Shown in pieces: positions 1-7,858 of a DNA stretch of 35,597 bases. The stretch is taken from contig JAQIBX010000171.1 of the NCBI GenBank assembly GCA_027858895.1, positions 1-35,597 of the forward strand. Reading direction: 5' to 3'. The DNA comes from Desulfuromusa sp. Lineage in GTDB: Bacteria > Desulfobacterota > Desulfuromonadia > Desulfuromonadales > Geopsychrobacteraceae. The translations under genes and the position numbers were made by a program. How positions within the stretch are numbered: position 1 is the first letter of the stretch; each line of letters opens with the position of its first letter. The notes under the pieces were generated by a model that had not been told where the DNA came from, made no database searches, and saw nothing but the letters and a program-made list of their open reading frames with translations.

Positions 1-216
1 CCACAACAATTACGCAGACTGGCTGCTACGCGAATGCCTTACGGCAAACACGCTGGGAGGTTATTGGTGGATCTGCCGGAACCCTATGTTGTTTGGCTGG
101 TTGGCAATCAGCTTCCGAGCGGGTTGCTGGGGCAGCAGTTGCTGGAAATTTACGAAATCAAGGTCAATGGGCTTGAAGATCTGTTGCGTCCGCTGATCCC
201 GCGAGAGAGTCGATGA
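1..216 (+). CDS. DUF3820 family small protein (partial, 5' end outside window)
   Basis: The frame is open from base 1, so the start lies upstream of the window; the ATG at 34 is an internal Met inside the conserved MPYGKHAG motif. Visible hallmarks of the DUF3820 family (also named putative quorum-sensing-regulated virulence factor) are MPYGKHAGRLLVDLPEPYVVW near the start of the visible part and EIKVNGLEDLLRPL near the C-terminus. The family is about 70-80 residues and its biochemical role is not established. The stop overlaps the next gene by 4 bp (ATGA), which suggests translational coupling with the tRNA-dihydrouridine synthase. The family call is from motif memory and is fairly safe; the function is unknown. 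Confidence 0.75.
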   Translation, partial: PQQLRRLAATRMPYGKHAGRLLVDLPEPYVVWLVGNQLPSGLLGQQLLEIYEIKVNGLEDLLRPLIPRESR

Positions 217-1175
217 CACATCTTCCCTGGTCTGAGGGGTCGACCCCGCTGATGCTGGCTCCGATGCAGGGGTTGACCAATGAAGCTCTGCGTGCCTGCT
301 ATATTGAACGCTATCATCCTGATGTCGTTTTTACCGAATTCGTGCGAGTGCAAACGCAATCTAGAAAGCGGATCGCTCGAGCTGAGCTGGCAGAGATTGC
401 GACTTACTGTTTGAGTGTTCCCCTGGTTGTGCAGTTAATCGGCAATAGTGGCTTGGCTTTGGCAGAGGCGGCAAAACAGGTTCAGGATGTTGGTTGCCAC
501 CATTTGAATCTGAACCTTGGCTGTCCATATGGCCGGATGACAACCGGTGCGACTGGTGGTGAGCTACTCAAGGATCCAGGCAAGCTAGCTGAATTGTTAA
601 CTGCGCTCCGGCAGGCGATTCGGGGTAGTTTTTCGATCAAGTGCCGAGCTGGTTATAATGACCTGCAGCAAGTGTTTGAATTATTACCGATTTACGAAGA
701 GAGTGGTGTCGACTATCTGATTCTGCACCCGCGGACTGTCGCTCAGGAATATAGTGGCTGGGCCGATCATGATTTAACTGCCCAAATTGCCCGTCAAACC
801 AACCTCCCGGTTATTGCTAACGGCGATATCAACAATGCTGCAACCGGGCGGAGACTCTTGCAAGAAACCAACGTTGCGGGATTGATGCTTGGCAGGGGCG
901 CTTTGGCTGATCCCTGGTTGTTCCAGAGGATTCGCGGTAAGTTGCCGGATGAAGTTGACGAAGCGCAGCGGCGACGGGATTTGTTTGAGCTGCTGACCGA
1001 CCTGCTGCCTCGTTATCTGGTGAAGTTCTGTGGCGAACGTCAGACATTGATGAAGATGAAGGATCTCCTGAACTTTATCCCTGATGATTGCTTGCAGCGT
1101 GATATCGGTAAGCTGAAGCGGGCAACGACTGTCGCGCGTTTTTCGGCGGTGCTGGAAAGTAACTTTTTCTGCTGA
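213..1175 (+). CDS. tRNA-dihydrouridine synthase (Dus family, DusC-like)
   Basis: A 320-residue FMN-dependent TIM-barrel enzyme that reduces uridine to dihydrouridine in the tRNA D-loop using NADPH. The start of the barrel is APMQGLTN. The NLGCPYGR segment carries the expected catalytic Cys104, SIKCRAGY the FMN-contacting Lys143, LHPRT the active-site His172, and VIANGDI plus LMLGRGAL the FMN phosphate loops. Length and motif order match the family, and the short N-terminus and the 'GCPYGRM' variant look closer to DusC-type than DusA/DusB, but target uridine cannot be read from sequence. The ATG overlaps the upstream stop (ATGA). A 355-bp gap with a new promoter follows, so gltB is a separate unit. 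Confidence 0.9.
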   Translation: MTHLPWSEGSTPLMLAPMQGLTNEALRACYIERYHPDVVFTEFVRVQTQSRKRIARAELAEIATYCLSVPLVVQLIGNSGLALAEAAKQVQDVGCHHLNLNLGCPYGRMTTGATGGELLKDPGKLAELLTALRQAIRGSFSIKCRAGYNDLQQVFELLPIYEESGVDYLILHPRTVAQEYSGWADHDLTAQIARQTNLPVIANGDINNAATGRRLLQETNVAGLMLGRGALADPWLFQRIRGKLPDEVDEAQRRRDLFELLTDLLPRYLVKFCGERQTLMKMKDLLNFIPDDCLQRDIGKLKRATTVARFSAVLESNFFC

Positions 1176-1234
1176 TTGATTTTAAATTCTCCATTTCGAT
1201 GCGGACTGTTGGATTCGTTGCCGGGGTTTTGAGT

Positions 1235-1264
1235 TTGACAGGGGGGGGCTACTGAGTTTATAAA
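1235..1264 (+). promoter_or_regulatory. Predicted sigma-70 promoter of gltBD
   Basis: TTGACA at 1235-1240, an 18-bp spacer containing a G8 run, and TATAAA at 1259-1264. Transcription would start near 1270 and give a leader of about 260 nt before gltB. The -35 hexamer is perfect. Sigma-70 is inferred from consensus only; I see no -24/-12 element in this gap. Confidence 0.6.
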
Positions 1265-1300
1265 AGAATATTAAATTTAGCTAGCCGATCAATGTACAAT

Positions 1301-1514
1301 CACCGGCAAATAAAGGTGGCTCAAAGCACCACAGGCGTGATCCTCAGGGCAGTTTGAAGTGCCGGTGCAGACGGTCAATCCACATGAACCTGTTAGTTTT
1401 CTTCAGAGGTTGATTACATCAGCTCCTCTGTAGGCCGCCCTTATTGCGGTCGCTTAATCAGTTAGGTGAAAATCCGCGTTGTAGCGGATGTCCCTAGCGT
1501 GACCTGTTTCCACC
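1301..1514 (+). promoter_or_regulatory. Structured 5' leader of gltB (candidate cis-regulatory RNA)
   Basis: This stretch accounts for most of the 355-bp gap between dus and gltB. Stems visible by eye: CACCGGCA (1301-1308) with TGCCGGTG (1360-1367), closing a loop that holds GGTG/CACC (1315-1318/1327-1330); CAGAGG/CCTCTG (1404-1409/1425-1430) with inner TGAT/ATCA; GGCCGC/GCGGTC (1433-1438/1446-1451, one G-U); ATCCGC/GCGGAT (1472-1477/1484-1489, 6-nt loop) enclosed by GGTG/CACC (1464-1467/1511-1514). There is no U-tract before gltB, so control of translation or antitermination is more likely than a simple terminator. It does not match the riboswitch consensus sequences I know (c-di-GMP, cobalamin, FMN, SAM, glutamine). 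Function is inferred. Confidence 0.5.
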
Positions 1515-1536
1515 CCCCTACAACCAAGGAATGACC

Positions 1537-4500
1537 ATGACAAACCATTTTGGCATGCCACCTGCCCAGGGTTTATACGACCCCAGTAACGAACACGACA
1601 GCTGTGGTGTTGGTTTCATCGCTAACATCAAGGGCCGTAAAAGTCATAGTATCGTCAAGCGGGGCATCGAGATTCTCTGTAACCTGACCCATCGCGGTGC
1701 TGTGGGTGCTGATCCGCTGGATGGTGATGGCGCTGGTCTGATGCTGCAGATGCCTGATGCTTTCTATCGCGAGGTCTGTGATTTCAAGCTGCCAATGATT
1801 GACGAATTCGGCGCTGGCATGGTGTTTTTACCGCAAGACAGTGCATGCCGCGCTGCCTGCATCTCGGTGCTGGAACGTGAGCTCACCCGCGTCGGTTGCA
1901 GCATCCTCGGTTGGCGCGATATCCAGACGGATGGTAGTACCATTGGCCGCAATGCTCGTTCCGTAGAGCCGTTGGTCATGCAGATCTTTGTCGGTCGGGG
2001 CAAAGTCGAGACCAGCCAACTTGAGCTGATGCTTTATCTGGCCCGCAAGCGGGCGGAGAATGAGATCTGTAACGGCAAGCTTGCCGGCGAGGAACTGTTC
2101 TATGTCTGCTCGCTCTCCAGTCGCACCATTCTCTACAAGGGGATGCTCCTCTCCGAGCAACTGAATACCTTTTACCCCGAACTGGATGATGAGCGACTGG
2201 TCAGCGCAATTGCTTTTGTCCACCAGCGCTACAGTACCAACACTTTTCCGACCTGGGATCTGGCCCAACCTTTCCGCTATGTTGCGCACAATGGCGAGAT
2301 CAATACCCTGCGTGGCAATATTAACCGGATGCGTGCACGGACCGCTCTGTTTGCACATCTCGAATTAGCTGATGGGGTCCCGGATCTTGACCCAGTCATT
2401 GTAGAAGGCAGTTCTGACACTGCCTGTTTTGATAACGCTCTCGAACTATTGCTGGTTACTGGTCGGAGCCTGGCTCATTCGCTGGCGATGATGGTTCCCG
2501 AAGCTTGGGCCTCCAAGGCTCACCTGCGACCCGATGTCAAAGGTTTCTTCGAATACCACGCCACCATGATGGAACCTTGGGATGGCCCGGCTAATCTCGT
2601 GGCCTGTGATGGTCGTCAGGTCGTCGCGATTCTTGATCGTAACGGCCTGCGCCCGGCACGCTACTGGATCACCGACGACGACGAGATTATCTATGCCTCC
2701 GAGGCTGGCGTTCTCGACATTCCTCCCGAGAAGATTTTGCGTAAGGAGCGCCTGGCTCCCGGCAAAATGATCTTGGTCGATGTCGAAATCGGCAAGTTTA
2801 AAGAAGACCACGAGATCAAGGGTGACCTTGCTGCGGCCGAGCCTTATGCTTCCTGGGTGAGCGAGTATCTGATCTCTCTCGATGATCTGCCGACTCCGGT
2901 CACTGGGCGAGTTCCCAGTCGCGGCGAACTGCGGGACAAACAGGGGAGCTTTGGCTATACCCTCGAAGAAATGCGCGTAGTCTTGGCCCCAATGGCACTC
3001 AACGGTCAGGAGCCAGTCGGTTCGATGGGGACCGATACACCGATTGCAGTGTTATCGAAGCAAAGTAAGTTGCTCTATTGGTATTTCAAGCAGCTCTTTG
3101 CTCAGGTCACCAACCCGGCTATTGATCCCCTGCGCGAAGAGGTGGTCATGAGCTTGACCCAGTATCTGGGACCGGCGCGCAACATTTTGATGCCTGGACC
3201 AGAACACTGCCGCATGTTGGCAATTGAGCATCCGATCATTACCAATGATGTCCTCGAGCAATTACGTCACAGCGACCTGCAGAACTTTCAAGGGACCACC
3301 CTGAGCACCCTCTTTGATGCAGGTCAAGGCCCCGAATCTCTGAAGAAACGACTGAAGGCCTTGTATACCGAGGCCGAGGCTGCTGTCGATGCAGGCCGCA
3401 CTCTTCTGGTTCTCTCTGACCGTGGGGTCTGTGCGCAAAAAGCTCCAATTCCAGCTTTGCTCGCGCTTTCGGGAATCAATCACCATCTGATCCGGGTTGG
3501 AAAACGTAGCCAGTGCTCACTCATCGTTGAAACTGGCGAAGCGCGTGAAGTGCATCACTTTGCCCTGCTGCTTGGCTACGGTGCAACGGCGATCAATCCC
3601 TACCTTGCATTTCAGACCTTGCAGAATATGGTTCACGAAGGGATGCTGCCAAGATTGGACGGCAATGAGCGTGGCGAAGATGAAACCAGCATCGTCGATC
3701 AGTACAGCAAAAATTACATTAAGGCGATCGGCAAGGGCCTGCTTAAGGTTTTTTCCAAGATGGGGATCAGCACCCTGCAAAGTTATTGTAGTGCCCAGAT
3801 CTTTGAGATTGTCGGCCTGGATCAGGATTTTACAGACAAGTATTTTCCCGGCACCGCCTGTCGCATCGGTGGCGCAGATCTGAATGTGATTGCCACCGAG
3901 AGTTTGATGCGTCACCGGTCTGCGTACGCTGAACAACTGGACGTCAACCGTGATCTGGAACGCGGGGCTGAATACTCCTGGCGTCGTGAAGGGGAGATCC
4001 ATTTGATGAATCCGGAGGTCATCGCTCTGCTGCAGAATGCCGTGCGCTCTGGTAGTCGTGAGATCTTCAAGCAATACTCCAACCAGGTCAACGAACAGGG
4101 CGAGCGACTCTACACTCTGCGTGGTCTGTTCAAGTTCACGCCGCAGAATCAGCCCGTTGCTCTGGATGAAGTCGAACCGGTCTCTGCCATCGTCAAGCGC
4201 TTCTGTACTGGCGCGATGAGCCTCGGCTCGATCTCTCCCGAGGCGCATGAAATTCTGGCTATCGCCATGAACCGCCTCGGTGGCAAGTCGAATACCGGTG
4301 AAGGTGGCGAGGATCCGCGCCGTTTCACTCCCGATGAAAACGGCGATTTGCGCCGCAGTGCCATCAAACAGGTCGCATCGGGGCGTTTCGGCGTCACTCC
4401 ACACTATCTGGTCAACGCCGACGAGCTGCAAATCAAAATTTCGCAGGGGGCCAAACCCGGCGAAGGTGGCCAACTGCCTGGTCACAAGGTGAATGAATAC

Positions 4501-6099
4501 ATCGGTTCGCTGCGTTACAGCGTCCCCGGTGTGACATTGATCTCGCCGCCACCACATCATGATATCTATTCGATTGAAGATCTGGCCCAACTGATTTTCG
4601 ACCTGAAGAACTGCAATCCCAAGGCCGAGATCACTGTTAAATTGGTGAGTGAAGTCGGTGTCGGCACTGTCGCTGCGGGTGTCAGTAAAGGGCATGCCGA
4701 GCGCGTCATCATCGCTGGCTACGACGGCGGCACCGGCGCCTCTCCAACATCGTCGATCAAACACGCCGGGATTCCCTGGGAGATAGGTCTTGCGGAAGCT
4801 CAACAAACGCTGGTGCTCAACGACTTGCGTGGCCGCATTATCGTTCAGACCGATGGCCAGCTGCGTACCGGACGTGATGTCATTATAGCCGCCATCCTCG
4901 GGGCAGAAGAATATGCTTTTGCCACCGTGGCACTGGTCACTATTGGCTGCGTCATGATGCGTAAGTGTCATCTCAATACCTGCCCGGTCGGCGTTGCCAC
5001 CCAGGACAAATCGCTGCGCGCCAAATTTAATGGCAAAGCCGAACACGTGATCAACTTCTTCACCTTCCTCGCCGAAGAGGTGCGTGAATTGATGGCCGAT
5101 TTAGGCGTGCGGAGTCTGGATGAACTGGTTGGACAGACGCAGTATTTAGAGATGGATGGCGCGATCAAACATTGGAAGAATCAGGGTTTGGACTTCTCGC
5201 GAATTCTGGCTAAGCCCCAGGTCGATTCTGAGGTCGCCACCCGGCACATCCGGGGACAGGATCACGGTCTGGAACAGCAACTGGACAACCGGTTGATCGA
5301 GCTTGCTGCGCCAGCCCTCGAACGTAAGGAGTCGGTGCATATCGAAATGCCGATCCGCAACTCCAATCGGACCTTTGGCACCATGCTCTCGGGCCAGATT
5401 GCTATGCAGCACGGTCGTGAGGGCTTGCCCGGGGGGACCATCGGTATCACCCTGACCGGTGTTGCTGGTCAGAGTTTTGGAGCATTTCTTGCCCCCGGTA
5501 TTGATCTGCGTCTTATCGGCGAAGGCAATGATTATGTCGGCAAGGGGATGGCCGGAGGGCGTCTCGTTGTCCGCCCCGCCCCCGAGGCCAGGTTCGTCTG
5601 GCATGAGAACTCGATTGTCGGCAATACCGTGCTCTACGGTGCAACCGGCGGCGAAGCTTACTTTGCCGGTAAGGCCGGTGAACGCTTTTGCGTGCGCAAT
5701 TCAGGTGTCACTGCAGTTGTTGAAGGGATGGGTGATCATGGCTGCGAATATATGACCGGTGGCCGTACGATCTGTCTGGGTCGCACCGGCCGCAATTTCG
5801 CCGCCGGGATGTCGGGCGGTTTTGCCTACGTTTTTGACGATGACAGGCGCTTCCGCCGGCGCTGCAATCAGACAATGGTTGGCCTCGAGCAGATGTCTGT
5901 CGATGACTATGATGCTAAGTGGTTGCACCAGATTATCACCAGACACCATGAACTGACCGGCTCGCCACGTGCAGCCAAGATTCTGAAATCCTGGAGCGAA
6001 TATCTGACGCGCTTTGTCCGCGTCTTTCCCAACGAATACCGCCGGGCGTTGTCAGAACGGGCCGCCAAGGCCGAGCAGAAGGAGGCTTTCAATGGGTGA
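1537..6099 (+). CDS. gltB: Glutamate synthase [NADPH] large subunit
   Basis: GOGAT alpha subunit, 1520 residues, makes two glutamates from glutamine and 2-oxoglutarate and completes the GS-GOGAT ammonium assimilation route in the cytoplasm. The mature N-terminal nucleophile of the class II amidotransferase domain is the Cys of HDSCGVGF (about residue 23). The FMN/synthase domain begins at GAMSLGSISPEAHE (about residue 890) with GGKSNTGEGGEDP. The 3Fe-4S cysteines lie in CVMMRKCHLNTCPVG (about 1140). The C-terminal GXGXG beta-helix contains GGTIGITLTGVAG (about 1300). AAGGA at 1526-1530 abuts an ATG at 1531 but is 6 nt from the ATG at 1537, so I prefer 1537. gltD follows with an 8-bp overlap. 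Full length, no defects. Confidence 0.97.
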   Translation: MTNHFGMPPAQGLYDPSNEHDSCGVGFIANIKGRKSHSIVKRGIEILCNLTHRGAVGADPLDGDGAGLMLQMPDAFYREVCDFKLPMIDEFGAGMVFLPQDSACRAACISVLERELTRVGCSILGWRDIQTDGSTIGRNARSVEPLVMQIFVGRGKVETSQLELMLYLARKRAENEICNGKLAGEELFYVCSLSSRTILYKGMLLSEQLNTFYPELDDERLVSAIAFVHQRYSTNTFPTWDLAQPFRYVAHNGEINTLRGNINRMRARTALFAHLELADGVPDLDPVIVEGSSDTACFDNALELLLVTGRSLAHSLAMMVPEAWASKAHLRPDVKGFFEYHATMMEPWDGPANLVACDGRQVVAILDRNGLRPARYWITDDDEIIYASEAGVLDIPPEKILRKERLAPGKMILVDVEIGKFKEDHEIKGDLAAAEPYASWVSEYLISLDDLPTPVTGRVPSRGELRDKQGSFGYTLEEMRVVLAPMALNGQEPVGSMGTDTPIAVLSKQSKLLYWYFKQLFAQVTNPAIDPLREEVVMSLTQYLGPARNILMPGPEHCRMLAIEHPIITNDVLEQLRHSDLQNFQGTTLSTLFDAGQGPESLKKRLKALYTEAEAAVDAGRTLLVLSDRGVCAQKAPIPALLALSGINHHLIRVGKRSQCSLIVETGEAREVHHFALLLGYGATAINPYLAFQTLQNMVHEGMLPRLDGNERGEDETSIVDQYSKNYIKAIGKGLLKVFSKMGISTLQSYCSAQIFEIVGLDQDFTDKYFPGTACRIGGADLNVIATESLMRHRSAYAEQLDVNRDLERGAEYSWRREGEIHLMNPEVIALLQNAVRSGSREIFKQYSNQVNEQGERLYTLRGLFKFTPQNQPVALDEVEPVSAIVKRFCTGAMSLGSISPEAHEILAIAMNRLGGKSNTGEGGEDPRRFTPDENGDLRRSAIKQVASGRFGVTPHYLVNADELQIKISQGAKPGEGGQLPGHKVNEYIGSLRYSVPGVTLISPPPHHDIYSIEDLAQLIFDLKNCNPKAEITVKLVSEVGVGTVAAGVSKGHAERVIIAGYDGGTGASPTSSIKHAGIPWEIGLAEAQQTLVLNDLRGRIIVQTDGQLRTGRDVIIAAILGAEEYAFATVALVTIGCVMMRKCHLNTCPVGVATQDKSLRAKFNGKAEHVINFFTFLAEEVRELMADLGVRSLDELVGQTQYLEMDGAIKHWKNQGLDFSRILAKPQVDSEVATRHIRGQDHGLEQQLDNRLIELAAPALERKESVHIEMPIRNSNRTFGTMLSGQIAMQHGREGLPGGTIGITLTGVAGQSFGAFLAPGIDLRLIGEGNDYVGKGMAGGRLVVRPAPEARFVWHENSIVGNTVLYGATGGEAYFAGKAGERFCVRNSGVTAVVEGMGDHGCEYMTGGRTICLGRTGRNFAAGMSGGFAYVFDDDRRFRRRCNQTMVGLEQMSVDDYDAKWLHQIITRHHELTGSPRAAKILKSWSEYLTRFVRVFPNEYRRALSERAAKAEQKEAFNG

Positions 6100-7570
6100 T
6101 CCACGCGGATTTATGAAGCATGGCCGTCGCGACAAGACCATGCAGGCGGTCAACGCACGTCTGCAACATCACAGTGAGCACTATGACTATCCACGCGAGG
6201 AGAAGGTCAAGACCCAGGCTTCGCGTTGTATGGATTGTGGTGTCCCCTTCTGTATGACCGGATGCCCGCTGGGAAATTTGATCCCGGAATGGAATGATCT
6301 GGTCTATCGCGGACAGTGGGAACAAGCCCTGCGCGCCCTGCATGCAACCAATAACTTCCCGGAGTTTACCGGTCGCGTCTGCCCGGCACCTTGCGAGACC
6401 TCCTGCGTGCTTGGCATTAACGAACCGGCGGTGACGATTAAGCTGCAAGAAGTATCCATCGTTGACAAGGGCTTTGAAGAGGGTTGGATTCTCCCGCAAC
6501 CACCAGCACTGCGCAGCGGTAAGACCGTAGCCGTGATCGGCAGTGGCCCTGCTGGCCTGGCTTGTGCCCAGCAACTCAACCGCGCTGGTCACAGGGTCAC
6601 GGTGTTCGAGAAGGCCGACCGCGCTGGTGGTTTGTTGATGTACGGCATTCCTCACTACAAGCTGCGCAAGGAGAAGGTGCAACGCCGTATAGATCTTCTT
6701 GCTGCTGAAGGGATTGAATTCGCCTACTCCTGTGATATCGGAAAAGATAGGTCGTTTGCCGATATTAAATCCTCCTTCGATGCGGAGGTGATCGCCACGG
6801 GGGCAGAAGAACCGCGCGACCTTCCTGTTGAGGGACGCGAACTGGACGGTATCCACTTTGCGATGGAGTTCCTCCCCGAACAGAATCGCGCTAACTGGGG
6901 GGATGAGGATGTCGCTGCACTCCATCCCAATAAGCAAGTGATCAATGCCAGAGGGAAGAAGGTCATCGTTATCGGTGGCGGCGATACCGGGTCGGATTGT
7001 ATTGGTACTTCACTGCGGCAAGGCGCGGCAAGTGTGGTCAACTTCGAACTTCTCGACCAACCCCCCGAAGAGCGCAGCGCCAGCAATCCCTGGCCGCAAT
7101 GGTCACGCATTATGCGCGTCAGTTCTTCGGTCGAAGAGATGACTACCACCGGTGGCGAGGTCTATTACGAGATCATGACCACCCGTTTTCTCGGTGATAA
7201 AGGGCGCATCACTGGCCTGGAAACGGTTAAAATCATCTGGGCCAACGGTCGTCCGGAGAAGATCGCCGGAAGCGAACAGATCTGGCAATGTGACTTCGTC
7301 CTGCTGGCAATGGGCTTCCTTGGACCGCGTTCTGAACTGCTCAGCCAAATTGGCTGCGCAACGGACCAACGGTCCAATATCACGACCGACATCAAGACGC
7401 GCATGAGTTCGATCGATGGCGTCTTTGCTGCCGGTGATTGCCGTCGTGGGCAGAGTCTGGTTGTTTGGGCGATCAGCGAGGGACGTGAAGTCGCCCGTTG
7501 CGTCGACGAGTACCTGACTGGCTCCCAAAGTTTGTTGCCCAAAGTGCGTCTAGAGCCTTTCGTCTACTGA
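6092..7570 (+). CDS. gltD: Glutamate synthase [NADPH] small subunit
   Basis: GOGAT beta subunit, 492 residues, passes electrons from NADPH through FAD and two 4Fe-4S clusters to GltB. The N-terminal cluster cysteines are in CMDCGVPFCMTGCPLG and CPAPCETSCVLG. The FAD-binding loop is VIGSGPAGLACAQQL (about residue 148) and the NADPH loop VIVIGGGDTGSDC (about 290). The C-terminal FAAGDCRRGQSLVVWAI is the conserved FAD-contacting helix. The ATG at 6092 is preceded by AAGGAGG (6079-6085) and overlaps the gltB stop by 8 bp, which fits equimolar, coupled synthesis. The frame is open further upstream inside gltB, but no family residues lie there. Confidence 0.96.
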   Translation: MGDPRGFMKHGRRDKTMQAVNARLQHHSEHYDYPREEKVKTQASRCMDCGVPFCMTGCPLGNLIPEWNDLVYRGQWEQALRALHATNNFPEFTGRVCPAPCETSCVLGINEPAVTIKLQEVSIVDKGFEEGWILPQPPALRSGKTVAVIGSGPAGLACAQQLNRAGHRVTVFEKADRAGGLLMYGIPHYKLRKEKVQRRIDLLAAEGIEFAYSCDIGKDRSFADIKSSFDAEVIATGAEEPRDLPVEGRELDGIHFAMEFLPEQNRANWGDEDVAALHPNKQVINARGKKVIVIGGGDTGSDCIGTSLRQGAASVVNFELLDQPPEERSASNPWPQWSRIMRVSSSVEEMTTTGGEVYYEIMTTRFLGDKGRITGLETVKIIWANGRPEKIAGSEQIWQCDFVLLAMGFLGPRSELLSQIGCATDQRSNITTDIKTRMSSIDGVFAAGDCRRGQSLVVWAISEGREVARCVDEYLTGSQSLLPKVRLEPFVY

Positions 7571-7591
7571 CCTGCACAGCAACTCAGCGGT

Positions 7592-7647
7592 ACTGCGTTG
7601 TCAACTATCGAGAGTAGTTGACAACGCGCAGTGACGGCAGTTTTTTT
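7592..7647 (+). terminator. Strong hairpin terminator after gltBD
   Basis: Arms 7592-7607 (ACTGCGTTGTCAACTA) and 7615-7632 pair almost perfectly around a 7-nt loop, with a 2-nt bulge in the 3' arm. A T7 run follows at 7641-7647, about 8 nt past the stem. It closes the gltBD operon. No clear promoter consensus was found between here and the kinase start at 7859. Confidence 0.75.
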
Positions 7648-7858
7648 GGGTTGCTGATTGACTTAAGTCTGCTTCGTGACAGTCAATTCTTTGCTGTGAT
7701 TCGCGAGATCAACAGTCGCCTGATTATTGTGTCTAAAAGATGAACTCTTCCACCACCAACCAGCTCATGTTATAAACTTCCACATATTTTATTTGGACTG
7801 TTCTTGGGACTGAAACCACTCGGACTTGATAAATTCAGGTCTAGCTCTGTGGGGGCAC

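Noticed and set aside
1200-1232. Sigma-54 promoter before gltB (TTGGATTCGTTGCC)
   Set aside because: GG and GC are 7 bp apart, not 10, so it cannot be a -24/-12 element.
1464-1514. Cobalamin-type riboswitch, suggested by GGTGAAAATCCGCG
   Set aside because: The string is reminiscent, but the required downstream B12-box and core elements are missing, and gltB is not a typical target.
3517-5046. A 509-codon minus-strand open frame
   Set aside because: It lies wholly within gltB, whose protein is unmistakable, and encodes no known motifs; it is a shadow frame in GC-biased coding DNA.
6089-6937. A 282-codon minus-strand open frame over gltD
   Set aside because: Antisense shadow of gltD, with no ribosome site and no recognisable domain.
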